DNA of 47,965 nucleotides from DATFLL01 sp035267785 (GTDB lineage Bacteria; Pseudomonadota; Gammaproteobacteria; DATFLL01): positions 1 through 47,965 of the forward strand of contig DATFLL010000127.1 in assembly GCA_035267785.1 (NCBI GenBank). Reading direction: 5' to 3'. This document shows positions 32,150 through 40,687 of this stretch, in pieces. Each line of letters starts with the position of its first letter. Positions within the stretch are counted from its first letter, which is position 1. Below the pieces are notes generated by a model. That model saw nothing but the letters and a program-made list of their open reading frames with translations. It was not told the origin of the DNA and searched no databases. The translations under genes were made by a program, and so were the position numbers.

Positions 32150-32653
32150 CTACTCGGCACTCGTCCAGAGCAGATCGACCGTCTCGTAGAACGAGTCGTA
32201 TTCGATGTAATGCGAGCCGTCGCAGGAGAAGGTCATCCCGATGATGCCGTTCATCCGGTTGATCGAGGCGCTGCGCAGATACACCGACTCGTCCTGGAAA
32301 CGCAGGCGCTTGAACACGGCGAGGATTCCGGAAATCTCTTCGGACGCAATGACCGGACGCTCGATCGGTACGGCCTTCTCGAAACGATCGAGGAAGTCGG
32401 GCTCGAAGATCTCCTCGCCCACGAACACCCGGTAACGATAGGGATCGTTGTACGGCCAGCAGGTCAGTTGATTCGAGGAGAAATGGATCTTGGCGTGGAA
32501 GATACCATGCATGCACAGCAGTTCCTCGACGATGCGCATCACATCGTCTGAACGCGTGTCGAACAGGCTCTCGGCCCGTGATTGCTGAAAGACGAAGCTC
32601 CGCACGGACGGGTCGCCCTTGACCTGCAACCAACTCTTCTTTTCGCTGTACAT
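32150..32653 (-). CDS. Hypothetical protein of 167 residues
   Basis: I do not recognise a family. The protein is soluble, with balanced composition, many aromatic residues and three short beta-rich stretches (FHAKIHFSSNQLTCWPY, YRYRVFVGEEIFEPDF, IIGMTFSCDGSHYIEYDSFYETV). It lacks signal peptide and membrane segments. The coding frame has low repeat content and normal protein character, unlike the shadow frames around it. Upstream of the ATG is AGGGAGTCACC. It is convergent with the transglycosylase gene and divergent from pgl. Possibly a member of a lineage-specific DUF. Confidence 0.72.
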   Translation of the reverse strand: MYSEKKSWLQVKGDPSVRSFVFQQSRAESLFDTRSDDVMRIVEELLCMHGIFHAKIHFSSNQLTCWPYNDPYRYRVFVGEEIFEPDFLDRFEKAVPIERPVIASEEISGILAVFKRLRFQDESVYLRSASINRMNGIIGMTFSCDGSHYIEYDSFYETVDLLWTSAE

Positions 32654-32827
32654 CGCTGTGGTGACTCCCTGTGCCTACCATCCCGGTCCGGTACGCGGAC
32701 AGTCTAGCCGACCGCCGGTTTCCGTAGCGTGACTTGGTTGGATATATAGCTCCCGGCGAATTAATGCAACAATTCTGCCAGTCTGGGGTCTGTTCAATGA
32801 GTCGGCTCGGATCGTACAGTGGTAGCC

Positions 32828-33577
32828 ATGAGCATCGTACACGTCCTCCCCAATATCGACACCATCGCCCGCACCATCGCGGCGCGGTGGACGGCACTGT
32901 CGCACGAGGCAGTAACGGCACACAACCGGTTTCACGTCGCCCTGGCGGGCGGTTCCACGCCGCGCCGGCTCTATGAGACCCTGGCCTCGCTGGGCGGCGA
33001 CGGCCAGACCGGGCCGGATTGGGCGCATACGTGCATCTATTTCGGCGATGAGCGGGCGGTACCCCCCGACCATCCGGACAGCAACTACCGTATGGCCCGG
33101 GAATCCCTTCTGGACCAGGTGCCGCTGCCGCCGGAGCAAGTGCACCGTATCCGGGCGGAAGAGGCCGATTTGCCGCATGCCGCCCGCAGCTACGCCGAGC
33201 TGCTCAACCGGGAGCTGCCGCTGGACGAGGAGGCGATGCCCGCCTTCGATCTGGTCCTGCTCGGCCTTGGCGAGGACGGTCACACGGCGTCTTTGTTCCC
33301 GGACACGGAGATCCTGGCCGAGCACGAACGGCTGGTGGCGCCGGTCTATGTCGACCGTCTCAATGCCTGGCGTGTCAGCCTGACCCTGCCGGTCCTGAAT
33401 CACGCCCGCCACATCATGGTATTGGTGAGCGGCGAGGCCAAGGCCGCCATTGCCCACCGGGTGCTGGACCTGCCGCCCGCCCCGGCCCTGCCGGCGCAGC
33501 TGCTGGCCCCGACCGGATCGCTGGAGTGGTTCCTGGACGAGGCGGCCGCGGCGCAGCTGGAACGGGAAGCGATATGA
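32828..33577 (+). CDS. pgl: 6-phosphogluconolactonase
   Basis: 249 residues of the DevB/SOL type. Signatures: VALAGGSTPRRLYETL (38-52), YFGDERAVPPDHPDSNYRM (71-89) and LLGLGEDGHTASLFP (144-158). It hydrolyses 6-phosphogluconolactone, the second step of the oxidative pentose phosphate pathway. ATG at 32828 chosen; a GTG 9 nt earlier is possible. Its stop overlaps the glk start by 4 bp (ATGA). The pathway's first and third enzymes (zwf, gnd) lie just beyond on the opposite strand. Confidence 0.94.
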   Translation: MSIVHVLPNIDTIARTIAARWTALSHEAVTAHNRFHVALAGGSTPRRLYETLASLGGDGQTGPDWAHTCIYFGDERAVPPDHPDSNYRMARESLLDQVPLPPEQVHRIRAEEADLPHAARSYAELLNRELPLDEEAMPAFDLVLLGLGEDGHTASLFPDTEILAEHERLVAPVYVDRLNAWRVSLTLPVLNHARHIMVLVSGEAKAAIAHRVLDLPPAPALPAQLLAPTGSLEWFLDEAAAAQLEREAI

Positions 33578-34575
33578 AGGTGGTGGCCGGGGATATCGGC
33601 GGGACCAAGACGCTGCTGCGGCTGGTGGAGACCGGCAGCGGGCAGGCGAGCGAGCTCGAGGTCCTCGAAGAGCGGCGCTACGCCAGCGGCGATTACGAGA
33701 CATTTGCGCCGCTGATGCGGGATTTTCTTTCCGAGCACGGCCAGGATGTCACCGGGGCCTGCCTGGCCGTGGCCGGGCCGGTCGACGGGCGCCGCGCTCG
33801 GACCACCAACCTGCCGTGGGAGCTCGATGCCGATGAGCTCGAGCGCTCGCTCGGCCTGCCCCGAACCTCACTGATCAACGACTTTCAGGCCGTGGGTGAG
33901 GGACTCGAGGCCCTGGCCCCGGAGGATCTTCTGACCCTGCAAGCGGGCGAACCCCGCGCGCAGGATACGCGGGCGGTCATCGGCGCCGGCACCGGCCTCG
34001 GCGAGGGTTTGCTGGTCTGGCGGGGCAAAGAGGGCCAAGGGCGCTACGAGGCACTGGCGACCGAAGGCGGGCACAGCGGCTTTTCTCCGACCGATGAAAT
34101 ACAGATCGCCCTGCTGCGCTGGCTGCAGGCGCGCCACGATCACGTCAGCAACGAGCTGGTGCTGTCCGGACCGGGTCTGGTCAACATCTACCGCTTCCTG
34201 CACGAATACGAAGAGGGCCCGGCGGACATCCTCGCGCGCGTGTTGGCCGAGGACGATCCGGCGGCGACCATCAGCGGCCTGGCCCTGGGCGAGGCCGAAC
34301 CGGTGGCCACGCGTGCCCTGGATCTGTTCTGCCGCATCTACGGCGCCAGGGCGGGCGATCTCGCCTTGACCGGCCTGGCGCGCGGCGGAGTTTTCGTCGC
34401 CGGGGGCATTGCACCGCAGATACTCACCAAGCTGCGCGACGGCCAATTTGTCGAGGCGTTCTGCCACAAGGGCAAAATGGCCGAGCTGATGCGTACCATC
34501 CCGATCCACGTGGTCCTGAACGCCGACGTCGGTGTCATGGGCGCGGCGGTGGTCGCCGCCCGCGAGGCCGACTGA
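33574..34575 (+). CDS. glk: Glucokinase
   Basis: 333 residues, ROK-unrelated Glk family as in E. coli. ATP-binding GDIGGTKTLL near the N-terminus, CLAVAGPVDGRRARTTNLPW, the catalytic base in TSLINDFQAVG, GAGTGLGEGLL, and the glucose-binding EGGHSGFSPTDE. It supplies glucose 6-phosphate to zwf, whose gene faces it 26 bp away. Translationally coupled to pgl. No terminator is obvious in the convergent gap. Confidence 0.94.
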   Translation: MKVVAGDIGGTKTLLRLVETGSGQASELEVLEERRYASGDYETFAPLMRDFLSEHGQDVTGACLAVAGPVDGRRARTTNLPWELDADELERSLGLPRTSLINDFQAVGEGLEALAPEDLLTLQAGEPRAQDTRAVIGAGTGLGEGLLVWRGKEGQGRYEALATEGGHSGFSPTDEIQIALLRWLQARHDHVSNELVLSGPGLVNIYRFLHEYEEGPADILARVLAEDDPAATISGLALGEAEPVATRALDLFCRIYGARAGDLALTGLARGGVFVAGGIAPQILTKLRDGQFVEAFCHKGKMAELMRTIPIHVVLNADVGVMGAAVVAAREAD

Positions 34576-34601
34576 CGCTCGGGGCGCGAACGCGTACCGC
34601 C

Positions 34602-36086
34602 TCAGTCCTCACCCGGCTCCAGGGAATGGCGCCAGAATTGATCCTCGCTCTCGAACAGGCGCTGGGTCTCGCGCGGCCCCCAGGTCCCGGCGGGATAGGT
34701 ATGAATGTAGTCGCGCTCCATCGCCCACACGCGCAGAACGGGATCGACCACCCGCCACGCCCACTCGACTTCGTCGTAACGGAGGAACAGGCTGTGGTCG
34801 CCTTCGATGACATCCAATAACAGTCCTTCATAGGCGTCGACCGGAATGTCGCCCTCCTTGTTGAAGCTCGCATCCAGACTGGTCGTGCGCGGGCGCATCA
34901 CCAGGCCGGGCTCCTTGACCTGCATCTCCAGACGCACGCACTCCACCGGCTGTATGCCGAGCAGCAGCCAATCCGGCATCATGCGCTCGACGGGGGTGTC
35001 GCGAAAGAGTTGCTGGGGTGGTCGCTTGAAACGGATCGAGATCGCCGACTTGGCTTCGGCCATACGCTTGCCGGTGCGAAGATAGAACGGCACGCCGCGC
35101 CAGCGCCAGTTGTCGACGAACAGCTTGAGGGCGGCGTAGGTCTCGGTGGTGCTGTACGGCGGGATGCCCTCCTCCTCGAGATAACCCGGCACCTTCTCGC
35201 CGTTGTACAGGCCGCTCGCGTATTGGGCCCGAAAGGCATGGGCATGCACGGCGCTCTGTGCGATAGGCCGGATGGAGCGCAGCACCTTGACCTTCTCGTC
35301 GCGCAGCGACTCGGCCTCCATGGACGCCGGCGGTTCCATGGCCACCAGGGTGAGGAGCTGCATCAGGTGACTTTGAATCATGTCGCGCAGCGCACCGGCG
35401 TGATCGAAATACTCCGCACGCCCTGCGACCCCCACGGTCTCGGAGTGGGTGATCTGTACGTGGTCGATGTAGTTGCGGTTCCACAACGGCTCCATCAATA
35501 CGTTGGCGAAACGAAACACCAGGACATTCTGCACGGTCGCTTTGCCGAGGTAGTGGTCGATGCGATAGACCTGGTCCTCGCGCAGATAGCGCTGGAGCTG
35601 CTGCTGCAAAATATGCGCGCTCTCCAGGTCGTAGCCGAAGGGCTTTTCAACGACCACACGCCGCCAGCCCCCGTCGTCCACGTGCAGACCCGAGGCCGAG
35701 AGGTTGTGATTGACGACGGTGTACTCGGCGGGTCGAATGGCCATGTAGAAGACCACGTTCTGCGAGTATGCCTTCGTGCCTTCGATGGTCTGTCGCAAGT
35801 GATGGAAGGACTCGAGCTCCTCGAGATCGCCCTCGAAGAAATGCAGGCGCTCGCGCAGGCGTGCGAAGACGTCCTCATCGAGCCCCTGGCGGACCTTGGG
35901 TGCCAGGATCGCGCGCACCTCTTCGCGCCAATGCTCGTCCGTCCAATTGCGCCGCCCGAAGCCGATGATGTGCATTCCCGATGGCAGCTTGTCCGCCGCC
36001 TCCAAGTGATACAGGGCGGGCAGCAGCTTGAGCTTGGACAGGCTGCCGGTGGCGCCGAAGATAACGAAGGTGCAGGGCTCAAGCAT
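34602..36086 (-). CDS. zwf: Glucose-6-phosphate 1-dehydrogenase
   Basis: 494 residues from ATG at 36086, chosen because GGAGG stands 6 nt before it; a GTG two codons earlier has no room for a ribosome site. N-terminal NADP loop FGATGSLSK (one residue from the usual GASGDL), catalytic RIDHYLGK (175-182), and EKPFG. It makes 6-phosphogluconolactone and NADPH. The start codon lies inside the 3' end of gnd (8 bp overlap), so the two are translationally coupled. Confidence 0.96.
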   Translation of the reverse strand: MLEPCTFVIFGATGSLSKLKLLPALYHLEAADKLPSGMHIIGFGRRNWTDEHWREEVRAILAPKVRQGLDEDVFARLRERLHFFEGDLEELESFHHLRQTIEGTKAYSQNVVFYMAIRPAEYTVVNHNLSASGLHVDDGGWRRVVVEKPFGYDLESAHILQQQLQRYLREDQVYRIDHYLGKATVQNVLVFRFANVLMEPLWNRNYIDHVQITHSETVGVAGRAEYFDHAGALRDMIQSHLMQLLTLVAMEPPASMEAESLRDEKVKVLRSIRPIAQSAVHAHAFRAQYASGLYNGEKVPGYLEEEGIPPYSTTETYAALKLFVDNWRWRGVPFYLRTGKRMAEAKSAISIRFKRPPQQLFRDTPVERMMPDWLLLGIQPVECVRLEMQVKEPGLVMRPRTTSLDASFNKEGDIPVDAYEGLLLDVIEGDHSLFLRYDEVEWAWRVVDPVLRVWAMERDYIHTYPAGTWGPRETQRLFESEDQFWRHSLEPGED

Positions 36087-37002
36087 GGTCACCCTCCGTC
36101 TTGGCCACGGTATGTCCGCCGAAGGCGTGACGCATCATCGACAGCAGGCGATTGGCATAGCCTTCACTGTCCTGACTGGCAAATCGCATGAACAGCGCCT
36201 GGGTCATGACCGGCGCGGCGACGCCCTGTTCGATGGCCTCGATGGCGGTCCAGCGCCCCTCGCCCGAGTCGGCGACAACGGGAGCGAGGTCGGCGAGCGA
36301 CTGATCCTGTTTGAGCCCGTCCGCGATGAGGTCCAGCAGCCAGCTGCGCACCACCGAGGCGTGACGCCAGGTCTCGGCGAGCTGGGCGAGGTCGACGTTG
36401 AATTCGCGCTTGCCGCGGATCAAGGCCAGGCCCTCGGCGAAGGCCTGCATCATCCCGTATTCGATGCCGTTGTGGACCATCTTGGTGAAGTGCCCCGCGC
36501 CGGTCGGACCGACGTGAGCCCAGCCGGTCTCGGGTGTGGGCGCGAGCACCTTCAAGGCCGGCGCCAGCGTATCGATGGCTGCCTGGGTTCCACCGACCAT
36601 CATGCAATAGCCGTTGTCGAGCCCCCACACGCCGCCCGAGGTGCCGACATCGACGAAATGCAGGTCGTGTTCGGCGAGTTGCTGACCGCGGCGCTGTGTA
36701 TCGTGGTAATTGGAGTTGCCCCCATCGACGACGATGTCACCCGCCTCGAGCATCGGCACGAGCTCGTGCAGGGTCTGCTCGGTGGCCTGACCGGCCGGCA
36801 GCATCAGCCACACCACCCGCGGCGCCGTGAGCTGTTCGACCGCCCCGCGCAGCCCGCCGGCCGGCAGCATCCCTTCCTCGTTGGCGAGCTGTTCGACGAT
36901 CGCCGCGGAGCGATTGTAGCCGACCACCTCGATACCGCCGCGGCGCAGGCGCCGCGCCATGTTGCCTCCCATCTTGCCAAGACCGATCAATGCCAGTCGC
37001 AT
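36079..37002 (-). CDS. gnd: 6-phosphogluconate dehydrogenase, short (YqeC/GndA-like) type
   Basis: 307 residues, against about 470 in the classical enzyme. Rossmann loop GLGKMGGNMARR (7-18), IVVDGGNSNYHDT (90-102), substrate-binding VGTSGGVWGLDNGYCMMVGG, and catalytic K174 and N178 in GHFTKMVHNGIEYGMMQA. The short class is usually NAD-preferring. AGGA lies 8 nt before ATG at 37002; the ATG at 37011 is too near. It makes ribulose 5-phosphate and CO2. Upstream of zwf in one unit. Confidence 0.93.
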   Translation of the reverse strand: MRLALIGLGKMGGNMARRLRRGGIEVVGYNRSAAIVEQLANEEGMLPAGGLRGAVEQLTAPRVVWLMLPAGQATEQTLHELVPMLEAGDIVVDGGNSNYHDTQRRGQQLAEHDLHFVDVGTSGGVWGLDNGYCMMVGGTQAAIDTLAPALKVLAPTPETGWAHVGPTGAGHFTKMVHNGIEYGMMQAFAEGLALIRGKREFNVDLAQLAETWRHASVVRSWLLDLIADGLKQDQSLADLAPVVADSGEGRWTAIEAIEQGVAAPVMTQALFMRFASQDSEGYANRLLSMMRHAFGGHTVAKTEGDHA

Positions 37003-37357
37003 TATGCACATCCTTTTCTTAAGGAAATTTCGCGCACTCACTCGCGCAGCAAGGCGAACGCCCTTCCGAAAGTGTAGCAGGGTACGGCAAGCCGCCTGGC
37101 GCTTACCCGACGGTCCGCCGCCGAATCGCCGTCTCCACATCTCGTTAGAGTGCTGTGCGCTGATAGGTTTCACGCGTCTGTTCCATGCGGGCCACCTGGA
37201 CGCTGCGTACCGTTCAGATCGAACTGGAGGTTGTCAACTCATTCGCTCATATAAATAAGGTGTCGCACAGTGCTCGTTTTGTGCCCGCCCGCTGGTCGAA
37301 GGGATCGTCGCTCGGTACAATGACCTCAGTAGTTCGCTCCAGGACCGGAACCCCCGC
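37003..37357. promoter_or_regulatory. Divergent intergenic region between gnd and rep
   Basis: 355 bp without a supported gene; it must carry both promoters. An AT-rich segment around 37230-37262 (TTGTCA, then CATATAAATAAGG) may hold a promoter, but the spacing is too short to be convincing. Confidence 0.45.
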
Positions 37358-39454
37358 GTGTCAGATCTCAATCCCCGCCAACGCGCCGCCGTTCGTTATA
37401 TCGACGGCCCGCTGCTGGTGCTCGCCGGCGCGGGCAGCGGCAAGACCCGCGTGATCACCCGCAAGATCGCCTATCTGATCCGCGAATGCGGCTTCGACCC
37501 GCGCCATATAGCAGCCGTGACCTTCACCAACAAGGCCGCCCGCGAGATGAAGGCGCGCGTAGGTCAGCTGCTCAAGGGCCAGGACAGCCGGGGTCTGCGC
37601 GTGTCGACCTTCCATACCCTGGGCCTGGACATCATCCGCCAGGAGCTCAAGCTGCTCGGCTACAAACCCGGCTTTTCCATTTACGACAACCAGGACAGCG
37701 TCGGATTGCTCAAGGAGCTGATGCACCGGGCTTTCGGTGACGACGGCAATCAGGCGGAGCGGATGCTATGGCAAATCTCGCGCTGGAAGAACGCCTTCAT
37801 CACGCCCGAACAGGCCGAACGGGAGGCTGAGTCCTTGGAAGGCGGCGCGGACGCACAGACGTTGGCCGCAGTCAGGCTCTACGGCGAATACAACCGCCAC
37901 CTCAAGACCTACAACGCGGTGGATTTCGACGACCTGATCATGCTGCCGGTATTGTTGTTCCGCGACCAACCCGAGGTGCTGGAGCGCTGGCAGAACCGAC
38001 TGCGGTATCTGCTGGTCGACGAATATCAGGACACCAACGCGACCCAATATCAATTGGTGCGCCTGCTGGTCGGCGCGCGGGGCGCCCTGACCGTCGTCGG
38101 CGACGATGACCAGTCCATTTACGCCTGGCGCGGCGCACAACCCGAGAACCTCGCGCTCCTGGCCGACGACTTCCCCGGCCTCAAGGTCATCAAGCTCGAG
38201 CAGAATTACCGCTCCATGGGCCGCATCCTCAAGGTTGCCAACCAGCTCATCGGCAACAATCCGCACGTATTCGAAAAGGCGCTCTGGAGCGAGCTCGGTT
38301 ACGGCGATCCCATCCGCGTGCTGCGCGCGGCCACCGACGAGGACGAGGCCGAGAAGGTCGTCAAGCGCCTGCTTCACCACAAGTTCACCAAGGCCGGGCG
38401 CTTTTCCGATTACGCCATTCTATATCGCGGCAATCACCAGTCGCGCCTGTTCGAGCGCGCCTTGCGCGAGCATGACATTCCCTATCACTTGAGCGGCGGG
38501 CCGTCGTTTTTCGCCTACACCGAGGTCAAGGACATCATGGCCTACCTGCGACTGCTGGTGAATCCGGACGATGACAACGCCTTCCTGCGCATCGTCAACA
38601 CGCCGCGCCGGGAGGTCGGCCCGGCGACCATCGAGAAGCTGGCGGCCTATGCGCGCGAACGCGGCGTGAGCCTGTTCGAGGCCAGCTTCGAGCTTGGGCT
38701 GGAACAGCAGCTCAACGGCCGGCCTCTGGCGCGGCTGCGCGAATTCACCGACTGGGTCAATCGCCTGGCCGATCGCGCCGCGCGCGGCGAAGTCATGGAA
38801 ACAGTACACGACCTGATCCGCGACATCCGCTACGAGGCCTGGCTCGCGGACAACGCGCGCGACGACAAGGCCGCCGCCCGGCGCATGGAGAACGTACTCG
38901 AACTGGTCGGCTGGATCGAGCGCATGGGCGGGCGCGAAGACGAGCCCGAATCCGGTGCCGGGGCCGCGCTGAACGGCGTGGGCCAGGACCCGGGCGGGCC
39001 CGACCTGGCGGCACGCGTGGCTAAACTCACTCTGATGGACGTGCTCGAGCGCCAGGACGAGGAAGACAAGGAATCGCGCGACGGCGTACACCTGATGACC
39101 CTGCATGCCGCCAAAGGCCTGGAGTTTCCGCACGTCTTCATGGTCGGCATGGAGGAGGAGCTGCTGCCCCACCGCACGGCCATCGCCGAGGAAACCATCG
39201 AGGAGGAACGCCGCCTGGCCTACGTCGGGATCACCCGCGCCCAGCGTTCGCTGACCTTCAGTCTGGTGAGCCGGCGCCGGCGCTACGGCGAGACGATCGA
39301 GTGCGAGCCGAGCCGGTTTCTATCGGAGCTGCCGGAGGATGACCTGGATTGGGAAGGCGGACCGCGCGACCCGGACAAACGCCGCGAAGAGGGCGAGAGC
39401 GCCCTGGCGGGGCTGCGCGGGCTGCTGCTGGGCAACGGTTCTCCAGGCGGTTAG
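37358..39454 (+). CDS. rep: ATP-dependent DNA helicase Rep
   Basis: 698 residues, superfamily 1A 3'-5' helicase. Walker A LAGAGSGKTRVI (22-33), TFTNKAAREMK, DEYQDTN, VGDDDQSIYAWRG, LEQNYRS, LMTLHAAKGLEF and YVGITRAQ are all in order. It resembles Rep rather than UvrD along its whole length (RGLRVSTFHTLGLDIIRQE, NNPHVFEKALWSELGYG). Start GTG at 37358. Rep removes proteins ahead of forks and helps restart, so with PriA in the window two fork-rescue helicases are encoded. A strong terminator follows. Confidence 0.95.
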   Translation: MSDLNPRQRAAVRYIDGPLLVLAGAGSGKTRVITRKIAYLIRECGFDPRHIAAVTFTNKAAREMKARVGQLLKGQDSRGLRVSTFHTLGLDIIRQELKLLGYKPGFSIYDNQDSVGLLKELMHRAFGDDGNQAERMLWQISRWKNAFITPEQAEREAESLEGGADAQTLAAVRLYGEYNRHLKTYNAVDFDDLIMLPVLLFRDQPEVLERWQNRLRYLLVDEYQDTNATQYQLVRLLVGARGALTVVGDDDQSIYAWRGAQPENLALLADDFPGLKVIKLEQNYRSMGRILKVANQLIGNNPHVFEKALWSELGYGDPIRVLRAATDEDEAEKVVKRLLHHKFTKAGRFSDYAILYRGNHQSRLFERALREHDIPYHLSGGPSFFAYTEVKDIMAYLRLLVNPDDDNAFLRIVNTPRREVGPATIEKLAAYARERGVSLFEASFELGLEQQLNGRPLARLREFTDWVNRLADRAARGEVMETVHDLIRDIRYEAWLADNARDDKAAARRMENVLELVGWIERMGGREDEPESGAGAALNGVGQDPGGPDLAARVAKLTLMDVLERQDEEDKESRDGVHLMTLHAAKGLEFPHVFMVGMEEELLPHRTAIAEETIEEERRLAYVGITRAQRSLTFSLVSRRRRYGETIECEPSRFLSELPEDDLDWEGGPRDPDKRREEGESALAGLRGLLLGNGSPGG

Positions 39455-39482
39455 CCGGCTGTCGGGCCGACCGGAGGGAATG

Positions 39483-39515
39483 AAAAAAGGGGCTGCCATC
39501 GGCAGCCCCTTTTTT
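39483..39515. terminator. Bidirectional intrinsic terminator between rep and cytochrome c5
   Basis: Stem GGGGCTGCC (39489-39497)/GGCAGCCCC (39501-39509), loop ATC, flanked by six A on the left and six T on the right. It therefore ends rep on the plus strand and the cytochrome gene on the minus strand. Confidence 0.93.
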
Positions 39516-39540
39516 ATGTCGAGGACATAACGAAGCAGGC

Positions 39541-40362
39541 TTACTTGCTCTGCGAGATCATGTACTCGATGGCGTCCTTGACCTCCTGGTCGGACAGGCT
39601 CGCCTTGCCACCCTTGGGCGGCATCTGCTTAAAGCCGTGGATCGCGTGGTTCTCCAGCGTGGCCAGGCCCTTCTTGATGCGCGGGGCCCAGTCGGCCTTG
39701 CTGCCGATCTTCGGGGCGCCCAGCACGCCGCTGCCGTGACAGGCCGCACAGGTACCCTGGACGATCTCCTTACCCTTGGCCAAGTCGGCGCTGCCGCCGG
39801 AGGAGGCGGCCGGCTTGGATTCGGACTTGGAGGCCGAGGCCTGCTTGGACTCGCCGCCGAAGGCGTCCTTCACGCCCACCTGGGAGAGCATGTAGGCGAT
39901 CGCGTGCTTGAGGTCTTCATTCGTCAGCGAGGACTTGCCCCCGCGCGCGGGCATGTTCTTGAAGCCGTTTTCGGCATGCTTGAGCAGCGTGGCCACACCC
40001 TTCTTGATGCGCGGCTCCCAATCGCCCTTGTTGCCGATCTTCGGCGCACCCATCACGCCGGTGCCGTGGCAGGCGGCGCAGGTCTGATCGACGATCTGCT
40101 TGCCGGTGAGCGACGAGCCACCCGAGGCGGCCTGTGCCTGAGCGGCCTGGCCGCCCGAGCCCGCCTGGCCCACGTTGACCGCACCGAAGGGCTTGATGCG
40201 CTTCTCGATGGCGGCCTGGACCATGGGATCCTTGGCACCCGTATCGGATTCGACTCCGCTGGTGATGATCCTGGCCGAAACGATGAGCAGCAGCATCAGC
40301 ACGAACAGACCGATCAGAATACTGAAGAACTTCTTGAGGAAGGTACTATCCTGTTGAATCAC
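39541..40362 (-). CDS. Membrane-anchored dihaem cytochrome c5 family protein
   Basis: 273 residues from GTG at 40362 (GGGAG 7-8 nt upstream; no nearby ATG). One N-terminal membrane anchor (about 12-30), an Ala/Gln-rich linker, and two near-identical cytochrome c5-type domains: C95-A-A-C98-H99 with axial M137, and C205-A-A-C208-H209 with axial M247. Each domain has the GAPKIGxxxDWxPRIKKG pattern. It is a periplasmic electron carrier tied to the inner membrane; partners are unknown. The two domains look like a recent internal duplication. Ends at the shared terminator. Confidence 0.92.
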   Translation of the reverse strand: MIQQDSTFLKKFFSILIGLFVLMLLLIVSARIITSGVESDTGAKDPMVQAAIEKRIKPFGAVNVGQAGSGGQAAQAQAASGGSSLTGKQIVDQTCAACHGTGVMGAPKIGNKGDWEPRIKKGVATLLKHAENGFKNMPARGGKSSLTNEDLKHAIAYMLSQVGVKDAFGGESKQASASKSESKPAASSGGSADLAKGKEIVQGTCAACHGSGVLGAPKIGSKADWAPRIKKGLATLENHAIHGFKQMPPKGGKASLSDQEVKDAIEYMISQSK

Positions 40363-40687
40363 AACTTTTCTCCCACAACTCGTTGGCACCCGCGAGCGGG
40401 CGGTGGATTGAGATTTCAGACAAGCGAATTCGATCCGGGCGGCGCGCTTTATATTCTGGCCGATGTCGGCCGCGCTGCCTGGCGCCGGGTGGCGACTCTG
40501 GGGCGGATATCCATCCGGAAAAGGGCCGCTGGTCCCGAAGACCACGATTTCACGTCTTTTCGGGCGGCGTAGAGTATAGCGGGAACCGGCGGCGGTTGAA
40601 ATACATCCCCGCCCGCGAGGAGGCCGCGGCCGGGGATTCACGATTTGTTAACGCGGCCGAGGGGCCGCAGCGCCGCCCAGGCCGGGC
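40363..40687. other. Gene-free region between cytochrome c5 and allophanate hydrolase genes
   Basis: 325 bp. It should carry the cytochrome promoter and the 3' end of the nitrogen operon. A GC-rich palindromic stretch (about 40606-40640, CCCCGCCCGCGAGG then GGCCGCGGCCGGGG) follows the operon but lacks a T-run. No supported gene. Confidence 0.5.

Noticed and set aside
37230..37262. Sigma-70 promoter TTGTCA with TATAAA before rep
   Set aside because: The two elements are only 13 bp apart, too close for a normal promoter.
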